64,000 nt of DNA, from positions 62,001 to 126,000 of the forward strand of contig JAXDJO010000003.1 of assembly GCA_034667525.1 (NCBI GenBank). The letters run 5' to 3'. A program made the position numbers and the translations under genes. This stretch comes from DATAPE01 sp034667525 (GTDB taxonomy: Bacteria > Actinomycetota > CADDZG01 > WHSQ01). Position 1 is the stretch's first letter. Every line of letters begins with the position of its first letter. Of the stretch, positions 18,866 to 34,008 are shown piece after piece. The notes beneath the pieces are model-generated. The model was given only the letters and a program-made list of their open reading frames with translations. It had not been told where the DNA came from and did not search any database.

Positions 18866-19234
18866 CTAGAGCACCTCCGGCGCCAGGGAGATGATCTTCA
18901 TGAACCGTCTCTCCCTGAGCTCCCGGGCAACCGGACCGAATATGCGAGTTCCGCGCGGTTGCATCTGGGCATCGACGATCACTACGGCGTTGTCGTCGAA
19001 GCGGATGTAAGAGCCGTCGATGCGCCGGCGTTCCTTGGCCGTCCTGACGACTACCGCTTTGACCACGTCCGACTTCTTGACCACACCGCCGGGGATGGCG
19101 TCCTTCACCGCGCACACGACGATGTCGCCGATGCCGGCATAACGGCGCCGGGAGCCGCCCAGCACTTTGATCACTAGGACCTCGCGAGCTCCCGTGTTGT
19201 CTGCTACCCGGCATCTGGTCTCCTGCTGGATCAC
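18866..19234 (-). CDS. rplN: 50S ribosomal protein L14
   Basis: Inter-subunit bridge protein. The start is GTG 19234, giving 122 residues, the universal L14 length (family N-terminus [18 protein letters not shown]). It overlaps the rpsQ stop as GTGA. A longer in-frame ORF to 19267 merely reads through the end of rpsQ. The C-terminal [17 protein letters not shown] is diagnostic. Confidence 0.98.
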   Translation of the reverse strand: MIQQETRCRVADNTGAREVLVIKVLGGSRRRYAGIGDIVVCAVKDAIPGGVVKKSDVVKAVVVRTAKERRRIDGSYIRFDDNAVVIVDAQMQPRGTRIFGPVARELRERRFMKIISLAPEVL

Positions 19235-19509
19235 TTTGCTCTTTCCACCACCTGCACGACGCGCCACCGCTTGCTCTTGGAAAGCGGGCGCGTCTCTGCT
19301 ATCTGGACGAGGTCACCGACGTGGGCGTCGTTCTCTTCGTCGTGGGCCTTCAACTTCTTGTTTCGCCGGACGATCTTCGTGTAGGTGCCGTGAGCTGCGG
19401 AATCGCGAACCTCGACCACTACGGTCTTTTCCATCACGTCCGACACGACGCGTCCAACCTCGGTCTTGCGCTTACCTCGCTCTGAGATCTCGGTCTCTGA
19501 TGCGCTCAC
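19231..19509 (-). CDS. rpsQ: 30S ribosomal protein S17
   Basis: Primary 16S rRNA-binding protein of 92 residues. The OB-fold block [16 protein letters not shown] and the [18 protein letters not shown] region identify it; [18 protein letters not shown] ends it. Start GTG 19509 overlaps the rpmC stop (GTGA). Confidence 0.98.
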   Translation of the reverse strand: MSASETEISERGKRKTEVGRVVSDVMEKTVVVEVRDSAAHGTYTKIVRRNKKLKAHDEENDAHVGDLVQIAETRPLSKSKRWRVVQVVERAK

Positions 19510-19721
19510 TCCGCACCTCCTTCCCCTGCCAGCTCCCGCTCTCTGATGATGGTGTTGATGCGCGCAACGTCCCGGCGCAATTCCTTCAGGCGCATGTAAT
19601 TGTCCAACTCTCCGGTTGCGTTCTGGAAACGCAGGTTGAAGAGCTCCTGTTTCGTTTCCGCAAGTTGCCGCTCGATATCGTCAAGCGGCAGATCTCTGAT
19701 ATCTCCAGGCTTGAGCGCCAT
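19506..19721 (-). CDS. rpmC: 50S ribosomal protein L29
   Basis: A 71-residue coiled-coil-like protein at the exit tunnel, docking site for trigger factor and SRP. It begins [20 protein letters not shown] and holds the L29 block [21 protein letters not shown] 19721 shares one base with the rplP stop (TGATG). The long ORF upstream of this start belongs to a shadow frame. Confidence 0.97.
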   Translation of the reverse strand: MALKPGDIRDLPLDDIERQLAETKQELFNLRFQNATGELDNYMRLKELRRDVARINTIIRERELAGEGGAE

Positions 19722-20146
19722 CACTGCACCTCCAGCGGCTGTTCCCGGGCCACGAACCTGGCTTTGATGGGCAGCTTGTGCGCCGCCAGCCGTATCGCCT
19801 CGCGGGCGATCGGTTCGGGGATACCGGCGATCTCGAACATCACGCGCCCGGGCTTCACGACCGCAACCCAGCCCTCCGGATTGCCCTTGCCAGAACCCTG
19901 GCGCGTCTCGGCGGCCTTCTTCGTGTACGGCTTGTCGGGAAAGATGTTGATCCACACTTTCCCGCCGCGCCGGATGTGCCGGGTCATCGCGATCCGGGCC
20001 GCCTCTATCTGCCGGTTCGTGATCCAGCCCGGCTCCAACGCCTGGAGGCCGAAGTCGCCGAAGCTCACTGCGGTCCCACCCTTGGACTGACCTCTCATCC
20101 GTCCGCGCTGCTGCTTGCGGAACTTTGACTTCTTGGGATTGAGCAC
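19721..20146 (-). CDS. rplP: 50S ribosomal protein L16
   Basis: Positions the A-site tRNA on the 50S subunit. The 141 residues start [18 protein letters not shown] at GTG 20146 and include [15 protein letters not shown] and [20 protein letters not shown] blocks and the [20 protein letters not shown] loop. GTG overlaps the rpsC TAG by one base. Confidence 0.98.
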   Translation of the reverse strand: MLNPKKSKFRKQQRGRMRGQSKGGTAVSFGDFGLQALEPGWITNRQIEAARIAMTRHIRRGGKVWINIFPDKPYTKKAAETRQGSGKGNPEGWVAVVKPGRVMFEIAGIPEPIAREAIRLAAHKLPIKARFVAREQPLEVQ

Positions 20147-21306
20147 TATCCCTCGCCTCCCGTGCCCTCGGGGGCCGACTCGTCCGTCGCTGCGGAGCCG
20201 GTCACTGGAGCTTCGTTAGTCGCCGTCTCCGGCCCTGGACTCGCGGGCGCGGCACTCTCGTTGGCGGCACTTGATGGGGATTCGGTCTCGGGGGCTGCAG
20301 ATGAGGGCGCGGCACTCTCGGGCGCGGCACTTGCCGGGGATTCGGTCTCGGCCGCGGCACTCTCGGGAGGTGCACTTGCGGGGGCTGCTGCTGACGCGGG
20401 CACCTCGGAAGCCGCCGGACGCGCCCCTTGTCTCGACCGGGCTGGCGCTGCGGTGGACCGGGGCTGGGGAGCCGTTGTTGCCGCGGGCTGCGGGCTCATC
20501 TGCGAGGTCGTGACCGGCGAGGCTTTGCGGGAGGAGGTTCTGCTTGCCGCAGCCTTGGCCGCGGTGGTCTTGGCCCGCTCTTCCGCGCCCCGGCCCACCG
20601 TCTCTCCTGCGGCGAGTGCCGCCTCGCGGCGCAGCCGCGCGGCGTCCCGAGCCGACGCGTAGAGATCCTGGAAGGGCCCTTTGTAGATCCACACCTTGAC
20701 TCCGATGCGGCCGAACGTCGTCTTAGCCTCGGCGAAGCCGTAGTCGATGTCCGCCCGCAGTGTGTGGAGGGGCATCTGGCCCTCGATGTACCACTCCGTA
20801 CGGCTCATCTCGGCCCCCCCAAGGCGGCCCGAGCACTGCACCCGGATGCCCTTGGCGCCGTGCCGCATCGAGGTGCTCACTGCCTTCTTCATCGCGCGGC
20901 GGAAAGACACGCGGCTGACGAGCTGTTCGGCCACTCCCTGGGATATGAGCTGGGCGTCGAGCTCAGGCTGCTTGACCTCGATGATGTTCAGCCGCACGTC
21001 GATCGGCTTGCCGTAGATCTTCGATTCCATCTGTTCGAGCTTCGAGCGCAAGCGTTCTGCCTCTGACCCCCTGCGGCCGATGACGATGCCCGGCCGGGCC
21101 GTATGCGCGTCGATCCGCACACGCTCTCTGGTGCGTTCGATATCGATCCGGCTGATCCCCGCATGGGGCAGTTGCCCCAAGAGGTACTGACGGATGCGGA
21201 GATCGGCCTCGAGGTAGGTGCGGTACTGCTTCTCGGAGAACCAGCGCGACTTCCAATCGGTGTGGATCCCGAGCCGTAGTCCGTACGGGTGAACCTTCTG
21301 CCCCAT
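20146..21306 (-). CDS. rpsC: 30S ribosomal protein S3 with a 170-residue disordered tail
   Basis: S3 lines the mRNA entry channel. Residues 1 to about 215 are a full S3: [20 protein letters not shown] at the start, the KH-domain [15 protein letters not shown] and the C-terminal [14 protein letters not shown]. Residues about 216-386 form a low-complexity tail, first basic with Thr/Ser/Pro/Gln, then repeats built from ESAA, ETESP and SAAPE that become acidic. The DNA for this part (about 20170-20420) consists of imperfect direct repeats around ggcactctcgg and ggggattcggtctcg, so its length could vary between strains. Family length is about 210-280 residues. Confidence 0.96.
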   Translation of the reverse strand: MGQKVHPYGLRLGIHTDWKSRWFSEKQYRTYLEADLRIRQYLLGQLPHAGISRIDIERTRERVRIDAHTARPGIVIGRRGSEAERLRSKLEQMESKIYGKPIDVRLNIIEVKQPELDAQLISQGVAEQLVSRVSFRRAMKKAVSTSMRHGAKGIRVQCSGRLGGAEMSRTEWYIEGQMPLHTLRADIDYGFAEAKTTFGRIGVKVWIYKGPFQDLYASARDAARLRREAALAAGETVGRGAEERAKTTAAKAAASRTSSRKASPVTTSQMSPQPAATTAPQPRSTAAPARSRQGARPAASEVPASAAAPASAPPESAAAETESPASAAPESAAPSSAAPETESPSSAANESAAPASPGPETATNEAPVTGSAATDESAPEGTGGEG

Positions 21307-21947
21307 CAGCTTCCTTCCTTGTCGTTCTCAGCAGGTTTCTGGGCGGTGGTCTTCTTGGCGGTGGTCTTCTTGGCGGTCGTCTTCTTAGCCGTCGTCTTCT
21401 TGGCGGTGGACTTCTTCCTCGTCGACTTGCGGGTGCTCGTTTCCGAGGTCGTTTCGGGACCCGCTTGGGTCGCCTCGCTGGCGGCGCTCGCCGACGGCTT
21501 GCGCGGCGGCCCTCCGGCGGTGTCCTTGCGGACGCGCCTGGCCGTCTGCTTCATCGCGGGTCGCTCCGGCAGAACCCGGTCGGCCTCAGGGGCCCGGCCC
21601 ACGACGACCGATATATGACAGGTGCGCTTGCGGATCCGGGTAGCCCGGCCCTGCGCCCGGGGGCGGAACCGCTTGAGAGTAGGGCCTTCGTCGACCCAGG
21701 CGCGGGCGACCACCAGCTCGTCTCCGGGCAAACCACGGTTGTGTTCCGCGTTGGCCACAGCCGACTCGAGGACCTTGCCGACGGTCGTGGACGGGCCGCG
21801 GGGCGTGAACCGCAGGACCCGGCGAGCGTCGTCAACGTGCCGTCCCCGGATCATGTCGACCATCTGGCGGGCCTTCGTAGGGGAGATCCGGATGAACCGA
21901 GCCGTCGCGATGGCTTCTTGTGCCTCAGGGCCGATCCGCCTAGCCAC
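21306..21947 (-). CDS. rplV: 50S ribosomal protein L22 with KKTTA-repeat tail
   Basis: L22 lines the peptide exit tunnel; its beta-hairpin loop is seen here as [20 protein letters not shown]. The L22 core ends near residue 118. The remaining 95 residues are a tail: a Ser/Thr/Ala/Pro linker and then four to five KKTTA units, histone-H1-like and strongly basic, ending AENDKEGS. The tail DNA at about 21342-21416 is a 15-bp tandem repeat. Start GTG 21947; the stop overlaps the rpsC ATG (TGATG). Confidence 0.96.
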   Translation of the reverse strand: MARRIGPEAQEAIATARFIRISPTKARQMVDMIRGRHVDDARRVLRFTPRGPSTTVGKVLESAVANAEHNRGLPGDELVVARAWVDEGPTLKRFRPRAQGRATRIRKRTCHISVVVGRAPEADRVLPERPAMKQTARRVRKDTAGGPPRKPSASAASEATQAGPETTSETSTRKSTRKKSTAKKTTAKKTTAKKTTAKKTTAQKPAENDKEGS

Positions 21948-21957
21948 AGAACATCAC

Positions 21958-22242
21958 CTACTTCACCCTCGCGGCACGATCGGCAGCACCGGCGTGGGTG
22001 CGAAATGCACGCGTGGGAGCGAACTCGCCGAGCTTGTGCCCCACCATCGACTCCGAGATGTAAACCGGCACATGCTTGCGGCCGTCGTGCACCGCGATCG
22101 TGTGGCCGACCATCTCAGGGATGACGGTGGATCGGCGCGACCAGGTTCTGATGACGCGCTTCTCGTTCCTCTTGTTCATAGCGATGACCTTGACCAACAG
22201 ATGGTCATCAACGAACGGACCTTTTTTAAGGCTTCTGGGCAT
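21958..22242 (-). CDS. rpsS: 30S ribosomal protein S19
   Basis: Head protein of 94 residues, starting [16 protein letters not shown] and containing [20 protein letters not shown] and [20 protein letters not shown], the diagnostic blocks. It directly abuts rplB (no gap). Confidence 0.99.
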   Translation of the reverse strand: MPRSLKKGPFVDDHLLVKVIAMNKRNEKRVIRTWSRRSTVIPEMVGHTIAVHDGRKHVPVYISESMVGHKLGEFAPTRAFRTHAGAADRAARVK

Positions 22243-23076
22243 CTATCGAGACTTTCTCTTGGCGCCGCGCCGGCGCACGATCAGTGCATCGGATGACTTC
22301 TTCTTCCGGGTACGGCCCTCTTTCTTTCCCCAGGGGCTCACGGGGTGGCGGCCTCCCGAGGACTTCCCCTCGCCACCCCCCAGGGGATGGTCGATGGGGT
22401 TCATCGCCACACCGCGCACCGAGGGCCTCTTGTTCTTCCACCGAGCTCGTCCTGCCTTGCCGACAGAGATCAACTCGGCCTCGGCATTGCCTACTTCTCC
22501 CACCGTCGCTCTGCAATCGAGACCGATCATGCGCATCTCGCCGGACGGAAGCCGGAGCGTGGCGCGGCTGCCCTCCTTGGCGATGAGCTGTACCGATGAG
22601 CCCGCGGAACGAGCCAGCTTGCCGCCGGCACCCGGCCTCAGCTCCACGTTGTGGACCACCGTACCCACGGGGATGTTCCTGACCGGCAGCGCGTTACCGG
22701 GCCGGATCTCCGCGCCCGAGCCGGACTCCAGAACGTCTCCTACCTTCACCCTGTTCGGCATCAAGATGTAACGCTTCTCGCCGTCCACGTAGTGCAGCAA
22801 CGCGATGCGCGCGTTGCGGTTGGGGTCGTACTCGACGTGAGCGACCTTCGCGGGGATACCGTCCTTGTTCCGGCGGAAGTCGACGAGGCGATAGCGGGTT
22901 TTGTTGCCCCCACCCTGATGGCGCGTGGTGATACGGCCGTGAGCATTACGGCCTGCCTTCTTGGGCTTCGGCTCCACCAATGTCTTCTCCGGCTCGGCGC
23001 GGGTGATGTCCGAGAAGGTAGAGAAGGTTTGGAACCTTCGCCCGGCCGACGTCGGCTTCGACTTACGGATGGCCAT
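22243..23076 (-). CDS. rplB: 50S ribosomal protein L2
   Basis: Needed for peptidyl transfer and subunit association. The 277 residues include [20 protein letters not shown], the [11 protein letters not shown] start region, and the functionally critical C-terminal [18 protein letters not shown] loop with its conserved histidine. Length is normal. Neighbours rplW and rpsS are immediately adjacent. Confidence 0.99.
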   Translation of the reverse strand: MAIRKSKPTSAGRRFQTFSTFSDITRAEPEKTLVEPKPKKAGRNAHGRITTRHQGGGNKTRYRLVDFRRNKDGIPAKVAHVEYDPNRNARIALLHYVDGEKRYILMPNRVKVGDVLESGSGAEIRPGNALPVRNIPVGTVVHNVELRPGAGGKLARSAGSSVQLIAKEGSRATLRLPSGEMRMIGLDCRATVGEVGNAEAELISVGKAGRARWKNKRPSVRGVAMNPIDHPLGGGEGKSSGGRHPVSPWGKKEGRTRKKKSSDALIVRRRGAKRKSR

Positions 23077-23382
23077 CTATCCCCCTTGACTTCCGAAGAT
23101 CTCGATCTTGTCGTTCGGCGCGAGCTTGACGATCGCTCGTTTGGTGTCGCGCCGCTTGCCTACCGTGTAACGGAAACGTTTGGACTTGCCCTTGCGGTTG
23201 ACGGTATTCACCGAGACCACCTTGACCGCCCAGATCTGCTCGACCGCTTGACGGATCTCGGTCTTGTTCGCATCCGGATGCACCAGGAACGTGTAAGCGT
23301 TCTGATCGATCAGCGAATACGACTTCTCACTGACGATCGGGGCCAGGATGACATCGCGGATGTCGCTCTTGGTTGAGCCCAT
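23077..23382 (-). CDS. rplW: 50S ribosomal protein L23
   Basis: Exit-tunnel docking protein of 101 residues from ATG 23382 ([20 protein letters not shown]). The L23 blocks [20 protein letters not shown] and [12 protein letters not shown] follow. The start shares a base with the rplD stop (TGATG); the much longer ORF upstream of it is the shadow frame of rplD. Confidence 0.98.
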   Translation of the reverse strand: MGSTKSDIRDVILAPIVSEKSYSLIDQNAYTFLVHPDANKTEIRQAVEQIWAVKVVSVNTVNRKGKSKRFRYTVGKRRDTKRAIVKLAPNDKIEIFGSQGG

Positions 23383-24029
23383 CAGCTCGGCTCCTCGTCT
23401 GGCGATGAGGTGAACGTCTCGAAGGCGGCCTTGGTAAAGACGATGGCATCGGCGACCAGAACGTCGTAGGTGGAAAGCGAGCCCACGAGCGTGAAGGCAG
23501 CGTGGTGAAGATTCCTGAAGGCCCGGTCGACTGCGGCCGACGCTTCGTCGTTGGGATCCAGCACCAGCAACGTGCGCCCGGCGATGCCCTCGTGCTCGAG
23601 GGTCGCTGCAGCCTCCCTGGTTCTTGTCTCTGACCAGTCGTAGAGGACCCAGATACATCCGTCCTGCGCTTTGGTGGCCAGAGCCGACCGTAGTGCCGCC
23701 CGGCGCATCTTCTTGGGGACCTTGACCGAATGGTCGCGAGGCTTCGGTCCGAACACCGTTCCCCCACCCACCCAGATCGGACTGCGGCTCGACCCGTGAC
23801 GAGCGCGGCCGGTTCCCTTCTGCCGCCACGGCTTTTTACCGCCGCCTCTCACCTGCGAACGCGTCTTGGTAGACGCGGTTCCGGAACGCGCCGCCGCGAG
23901 CTGCGCGGTGACGACCTGGTGCATCAGGGGAACGTTGACCTCACCACCGAACAACTCTTCGGGGAGAACTCGTTCCCGTGTCGTCCCCTCGCCTGCGTTG
24001 ATCACTTTCGCCTTCATGGACTCTGCCAT
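23382..24029 (-). CDS. rplD: 50S ribosomal protein L4
   Basis: Tunnel-constriction protein; in gamma-proteobacteria it also represses the S10 operon. The 215 residues from ATG 24029 include [20 protein letters not shown] and the loop [20 protein letters not shown], diagnostic for L4. The start shares one base with the rplC stop. ATG 24017 is an alternative start four codons in. Confidence 0.98.
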   Translation of the reverse strand: MAESMKAKVINAGEGTTRERVLPEELFGGEVNVPLMHQVVTAQLAAARSGTASTKTRSQVRGGGKKPWRQKGTGRARHGSSRSPIWVGGGTVFGPKPRDHSVKVPKKMRRAALRSALATKAQDGCIWVLYDWSETRTREAAATLEHEGIAGRTLLVLDPNDEASAAVDRAFRNLHHAAFTLVGSLSTYDVLVADAIVFTKAAFETFTSSPDEEPS

Positions 24030-24691
24030 CAGCCCGTCCTCCCGTTGGCACCCGAGCGGCGAGCTCGGATGGCCGAGCGCACCATCAACAGACCCCCGCG
24101 GGGGCCGGGTACCGCTCCGCGGATGAGAAGCAGGTTGCGTTCGGCGTCGGCCTTGATGACCCTTAGGTTCAAAGTGGTAACGCGCCGGTGTCCCAGATGA
24201 CCTGCCATCCGGGTTCCTTTGAAGACGCGGGCCGGAGTCGCGCACGCCCCGATCGATCCCGGCGAGCGATGTTTCCTCTGGGTGCCGTGGGTTGCGGAAA
24301 GCCCTTTGAAGTTGTGCCGCTTCATCGGGCCCGCGAACCCCTTGCCTTTTGTGACACCGACCACGTCCACGGTCTCGCCCGCTTCGAAGACGTCTGCTCT
24401 GATCTCGGTGCCGGGCGAGTAGTCACCGACATCCTCGAGCCGGAGCTCGACGAGGTGACGCGCCGGATCTACACCGACCTTCGCGTAATGGCCCGACAAC
24501 GGCTTATTGGCTCGCTTCACCGTCCCGAATGCAAGCTGGATGGCGCTGTAACCATCGATCTCGGTCGTCTTTACCTGAGCAACGCGGCATGGTCCGGCCT
24601 CGACCAGCGTCACAGGCACGGCATGACCGTCTTCATCGAATACCTGAGTCATCCCGATCTTGCGACCGATGATGCCTTTGACCTCTGCCAT
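24029..24691 (-). CDS. rplC: 50S ribosomal protein L3
   Basis: Assembly-initiator and peptidyl transferase centre protein, 220 residues from ATG 24691 ([20 protein letters not shown]). The C-terminal half has [16 protein letters not shown], the [20 protein letters not shown] loop and [10 protein letters not shown], all typical. A 16-nt gap follows rpsJ. Confidence 0.98.
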   Translation of the reverse strand: MAEVKGIIGRKIGMTQVFDEDGHAVPVTLVEAGPCRVAQVKTTEIDGYSAIQLAFGTVKRANKPLSGHYAKVGVDPARHLVELRLEDVGDYSPGTEIRADVFEAGETVDVVGVTKGKGFAGPMKRHNFKGLSATHGTQRKHRSPGSIGACATPARVFKGTRMAGHLGHRRVTTLNLRVIKADAERNLLLIRGAVPGPRGGLLMVRSAIRARRSGANGRTG

Positions 24692-24707
24692 CGCTATCGT
24701 TCGTCTC

Positions 24708-25019
24708 CTAGAGCTTGAGCTCGATGTCGACGCCCGCCGGCAGATCGAGACGCTGCAGGGAGTCAACCGTTTTGGCGGTTGGGTTCACGATGTCCAGCAA
24801 TCTCTTGTGAGTCCGCATCTCGAAATGCTCTCTGGAGTCCTTGTCCTTGTGCGGCGAACGGATGATCGTGAAAACCGACCGCTCGGTCGGCAAGGGGATC
24901 GGCCCATTGACGCTCGCGCCGGTCCGCGTCACCGTCTCCACGATCTTCTTCGCGGATTGATCGATGACGTCGTGGTCGTACGCCTTCAGCCTGATGCGGA
25001 TCTTCATCCCGCTTGCCAA
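24708..25019 (-). CDS. rpsJ: 30S ribosomal protein S10 (NusE)
   Basis: Ribosomal head protein and transcription antitermination partner of NusB and NusG. I choose TTG 25019 (103 aa, [17 protein letters not shown]) because GAGAGGGA lies about 5 nt upstream and actinobacterial S10 starts [15 protein letters not shown] 25007 is the alternative. Blocks [20 protein letters not shown] and [15 protein letters not shown] are diagnostic. It follows tuf by 42 nt. Confidence 0.97.
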   Translation of the reverse strand: MASGMKIRIRLKAYDHDVIDQSAKKIVETVTRTGASVNGPIPLPTERSVFTIIRSPHKDKDSREHFEMRTHKRLLDIVNPTAKTVDSLQRLDLPAGVDIELKL

Positions 25020-25061
25020 TCGAATCCCTCTCTAGTTGGTGCCGGTATGCAACGAGGAGTG

Positions 25062-26252
<1,191 letters not shown>

Positions 26253-26271
26253 TGTCTTCTCTCCCTTCCAG

Positions 26272-28443
26272 CTACTTGCTTACCGGTTCGCCGCGAACGG
26301 CTGCGACAACGTTCTCTGCGATGGACTGAGGAACCTCTCTGTACGAGTTGAACTGCATCGTGTGGGTGGCGCGGCCCTGCGTTCGGCTGCGAAGCTCGGT
26401 TGCGTACCCGAACATCTCTGCCAGCGGCACCTGCGCCTTCACGATGCGGTCGCCTCCGCGCTGGTCCATCGACTCGATGCGTCCGCGCCGACTCGAAAGA
26501 TCGCCGATGACGTCACCCATGTATTCCTCCGGCGTGACCACCTCGACGTCGAAGATCGGCTCGAGTAACACCGGCTTGGCCTTCCTCGCTGCATCCTTGA
26601 ACGCCATCGAACCTGCGATCTTGAAAGCCATCTCCGACGAGTCCACATCGTGATAGGAGCCGTCAAACAGCGTGATCCGGAGATCCACGACGGGGTAGCC
26701 GGCCAGAACGCCCGACGCCATCGCTTCCTGCACACCTTGATCCACCGACGGGATGTATTCCGTCGGGATCTTTCCACCGGAGATCTTGTTGACGAACTCG
26801 TAGCCTCCGCCCGGGCCCGTCGGCTCTGCCTTGATCACGACGTGCGCGTACTGGCCCTTACCGCCGGTCTGCTTCACGTAGCGCAGGTCGCATTTCTCCA
26901 CGACCCGGCCGATCGTCTCGCGGTACGCGACCTGAGGCTTGCCGACATTTGCACCGACCTTGAACTCACGGATCAAGCGATCAACGAGTACCTCGAGGTG
27001 GAGCTCGCCCATACCCGAGATGATGGTCTGGCCCGTCTCGTAGTCACTGTGGACGCGGAAGGTGGGATCTTCTTCCGACAATCGTTGTAAGGCGTTGCCG
27101 AGCTTGTCGGAGTCCACCTTCGACTTTGGCTCGATGGCAACGTCGATAACGGGGGCCGGGAAGTTCATCTCCTCCAGCAGCACCGGGTCGCTGGCGTCGC
27201 AAAGTGTGTCCCCAGTCAGCGTCTGCTTCAGACCCACCACGGCAACGATGTCGCCGGCAAAGACGGCGTCCTTATCCTCGCGGTGATTGGCGTGCATCTG
27301 AAGGATGCGGCCGATGCGCTCCTTGCGGTCGCGCGTCGAGTTGAGGACGTGATCACCGCTTCGAAGCGTTCCCGAATACACCCGCAGGTAGGTCAGGCGG
27401 CCGACGTAGGGATCGCTCATGATCTTGAAGGCGAGGGCCGAGAAGGGAGCGCTGTCGTCGGGCTCGCGCGCCACCGTCTCACCTGTAAGGGGGCGTTTGG
27501 CCTCCATCGGTGGGACGTCGAGCGGGCTCGGGAGATACCAGCACACCGCGTCCAGCAGCGGCTGCACGGCCTTGTTCTTGAATGCGCTGCCACAGAGGAC
27601 GGGGGTGATGTCCCCCGAGATGGTTCCGCGTCGCAGAGCCTTGCGTAGCTGATCGACCTCGGGCTCTTGCTCGGCCACATACAACTCCATCACCTGCTCG
27701 TCATGGTCTGCGAGAGCCTCGAGCAGATCGTGGCGATAGCTGGCTGCTTGCTCTTTCATGTCATCCGGAATGGGCCGGTCCTCCCACTGCTCGCCCATGC
27801 CCTCGGACGGCCAGTAGTGGGCGGTCATCGTGATCAAGTCCACGACGCCGTGGAAATCCTGCTCTTTGCCGATCGGGAGCTGGGCCACCACCGGAAGACC
27901 ATTCAACCGGTCGTGGATCATCTGCACGGTCCGGAAGAAGTCGGCACCGGTGCGATCCATCTTGTTGATAAAGCAGATGCGGGGCACGTTGTAACGGTCG
28001 GCTTGGCGCCACACCGTTTCGGACTGCGGCTCAACGCCGGCGACTGCATCGAAGACCGCCACCGCACCGTCGAGAACCCGGAGGCTTCGTTCGACCTCCA
28101 CGGTGAAGTCGACGTGGCCGGGGGTGTCGATGATGTTGATCCAGTAACCCTTCCAGTGAGCGGTGGTCGCCGCGGAGGTGATGGTGATCCCGCGCTCCTG
28201 CTCCTGGATCATCCAGTCCATGACGGCCGCGCCTTCGTGTACTTCGCCGATCTTGTAGGTCTTGCCTGTGTAGTAGAGGATCCGCTCGGTCGTCGTCGTC
28301 TTGCCCGCGTCGATATGAGCCATGATCCCGATGTTGCGGGTATGGCTCAGCGGGTACTCGCGCACCAGCAACCCGTTGCTGCCCTTTACCTCGCGCAGCT
28401 GCGGTCTCTGCTGTCCTTGTTGCTTTTCTGCTGCTTCAGCCAT
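26272..28443 (-). CDS. fusA: Elongation factor G
   Basis: GTPase that drives ribosomal translocation. The 723 residues start with about 35 residues of extension, then [20 protein letters not shown] (G1), [20 protein letters not shown] (G3) and [11 protein letters not shown] (G4). Domain IV and the C-terminal [20 protein letters not shown] block are present. The N-terminal extension is longer than usual by about 20 residues. It follows rpsG by 3 nt. Confidence 0.99.
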   Translation of the reverse strand: MAEAAEKQQGQQRPQLREVKGSNGLLVREYPLSHTRNIGIMAHIDAGKTTTTERILYYTGKTYKIGEVHEGAAVMDWMIQEQERGITITSAATTAHWKGYWINIIDTPGHVDFTVEVERSLRVLDGAVAVFDAVAGVEPQSETVWRQADRYNVPRICFINKMDRTGADFFRTVQMIHDRLNGLPVVAQLPIGKEQDFHGVVDLITMTAHYWPSEGMGEQWEDRPIPDDMKEQAASYRHDLLEALADHDEQVMELYVAEQEPEVDQLRKALRRGTISGDITPVLCGSAFKNKAVQPLLDAVCWYLPSPLDVPPMEAKRPLTGETVAREPDDSAPFSALAFKIMSDPYVGRLTYLRVYSGTLRSGDHVLNSTRDRKERIGRILQMHANHREDKDAVFAGDIVAVVGLKQTLTGDTLCDASDPVLLEEMNFPAPVIDVAIEPKSKVDSDKLGNALQRLSEEDPTFRVHSDYETGQTIISGMGELHLEVLVDRLIREFKVGANVGKPQVAYRETIGRVVEKCDLRYVKQTGGKGQYAHVVIKAEPTGPGGGYEFVNKISGGKIPTEYIPSVDQGVQEAMASGVLAGYPVVDLRITLFDGSYHDVDSSEMAFKIAGSMAFKDAARKAKPVLLEPIFDVEVVTPEEYMGDVIGDLSSRRGRIESMDQRGGDRIVKAQVPLAEMFGYATELRSRTQGRATHTMQFNSYREVPQSIAENVVAAVRGEPVSK

Positions 28444-28446
28444 CGT

Positions 28447-28917
28447 CTACCACCTGTAATGGGCGAACGCCTTGTTCGCCTCGGCCATCTTGTGCATGTC
28501 TTCGCGTCGCTTCACTGCGGCACCGGCACCGCCGGATGCATCCAGCACCTCTCCCGCCAGCCGGTCCGCCATGCTCTTCTCGCGGCGTCTGCGGGAGAAC
28601 GTGACGAGATAGCGGATGGCGAGGGTCGTGCCCCGGCGCGGCGGCACCTCAACCGGCACCTGGTAGGTCGCACCGCCGACCCGTCGCGGCCGCACCTCGA
28701 TCAGGGGTTTGATGTTGTCGACCGCCTTCTTCAGGATCGTCAGCGGCTCTTTCCCGGTGCGCTCGCCTACTTTGAGGAGAGCGTCGTAGACGATCCCCTC
28801 CGCGAGGCTTCGCTTGCCTCGCATGAGGATGCGATTCTGGATCTGGGTGACCAATACCGAGTTGTAGATCGGGTCGGGAGGGATCTCCCGGCGCTGCGCA
28901 GGACCTTTTCGCGGCAT
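28447..28917 (-). CDS. rpsG: 30S ribosomal protein S7
   Basis: Head-assembly protein and, in E. coli, translational regulator of the str operon. The 156 residues start [20 protein letters not shown], with [16 protein letters not shown] and the C-terminal [11 protein letters not shown]. Two-base and three-base gaps link it to rpsL and fusA. Confidence 0.99.
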   Translation of the reverse strand: MPRKGPAQRREIPPDPIYNSVLVTQIQNRILMRGKRSLAEGIVYDALLKVGERTGKEPLTILKKAVDNIKPLIEVRPRRVGGATYQVPVEVPPRRGTTLAIRYLVTFSRRRREKSMADRLAGEVLDASGGAGAAVKRREDMHKMAEANKAFAHYRW

Positions 28918-28919
28918 GG

Positions 28920-29294
<375 letters not shown>

Positions 29295-29597
29295 TGCGTC
29301 TCCTTTAAGTTCACGCCGGACGACGCGCGTCGCACGGCTGATGCCTCACCTCTATGGGTCCTCCGGTTGCAGGCACCGGCCTGCGCGACGAAAGACCATT
29401 TCTAGGGTCCTGACGAGAGATCGGGGGCCGAAGGCTCTGCTCCGGCGTTCCTCTCGACGACTCTGGCGTTCGGCGATCGCCCCAACCCCGGCGGTTCCCG
29501 GGGCAACCGGGCCTTCCGAAGCTCACCGAACTCGGGGTGCCTCTGGTGCTACTTCTTGCGCCCTCAAGCGCGCAGCACGTCCCCTGTGGGGACGTGA
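29295..29597 (-). promoter_or_regulatory. Long 5' leader of the str operon
   Basis: About 300 nt lie between the predicted transcription start (near 29597) and the rpsL TTG. The first bases of the RNA can form a perfect 9-bp hairpin with a 3-nt loop (29576-29596, arms cacgtcccc and ggggacgtg). I see no convincing ORF and no known riboswitch. The length suggests post-transcriptional control of the operon, but that is inference. Confidence 0.5.
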
Positions 29598-29603
29598 CCA
29601 GCA

Positions 29604-29632
29604 AGGATAAGGCCTCGTCCCGAGGCGGTCAA
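29604..29632 (-). promoter_or_regulatory. Housekeeping promoter of the str operon (rpsL)
   Basis: The minus strand carries -35 TTGACC (29632-29627) and -10 TATCCT (29609-29604) with 17 nt between, the same hexamers and spacing as before rplM. No other strong match lies nearer rpsL. Confidence 0.75.
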
Positions 29633-29689
29633 ACCGACTGCAACCGAACCGAGGGGCAGGCCGATCCCCCGTCCCTGCTTTGCTAGCCG

Positions 29690-29980
29690 GAAGCCGAAGG
29701 CGGAGTCAGCAGCGAAGCCCGCGACGGACCATCGGCTCCCCGTGCCTGCTGGATAGGCGATGTCGGAGGCTCGATCGATGCGGAGGAAGCCTCTGCAGGA
29801 GGCGTCCTCGCCGAAGGCGGAGCTGCCTGCAGAGCCCCGCGACGGACCATCGGCTCCGCGTGCCTGCTGGATAGGCGATGCCGGAGGGCGGATCGATCCG
29901 GAGGAAGCCTCTGCAGGAGGCGTCCCCGCCGAAGGCGGGGCCGTCTCCGAAGCCCGCGACGGAGCATCGGGTCCGCCCGC
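29690..29980. repeat. Tandem array of about 118-bp units, non-coding, between rpoC and rpsL
   Basis: The block cccgcgacgg recurs at 29718, 29836 and 29953 (steps of 118 and 117 bp), each time after a gaaggcgg block. Units two and three are also preceded by ggaggaagcctctgcag (29782, 29900). The last 64 bp of the unit equals the repeat at 13107-13170. Open frames across it on both strands have no start signals and are read as chance ORFs. It lies between the rpoC terminator and the rpsL promoter. Confidence 0.8.
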
Positions 29981-30025
29981 AGGCATCGCCGGTACCCCGG
30001 GGCGAGGTGCCTCCTGTGATTGAGG

Positions 30026-30054
30026 AAAAAGGGGGCCGGTCTCCCGGCCCCCCC
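30026..30054 (-). terminator. Rho-independent terminator of rpoBC
   Basis: On the minus strand the arms GGGGGCCGG and CCGGCCCCC (30052-30044 and 30039-30031) close a 4-nt loop and are followed by TTTTT (30030-30026). It stands about 20 nt after the rpoC stop, so the rpoBC transcript ends here and does not continue into rpsL. Confidence 0.88.
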
Positions 30055-30070
30055 TCGATCGCTCTGCTGC

Positions 30071-34000
<3,930 letters not shown>

Positions 34001-34008
34001 CTAAAAGC

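Noticed and set aside
29564..29986. 140-codon minus-strand frame (and plus-strand frames) across the repeat array before rpsL
   Set aside because: The predicted proteins only reflect the 118-bp repeats, there is no start signal, and the frame crosses the rpsL promoter.
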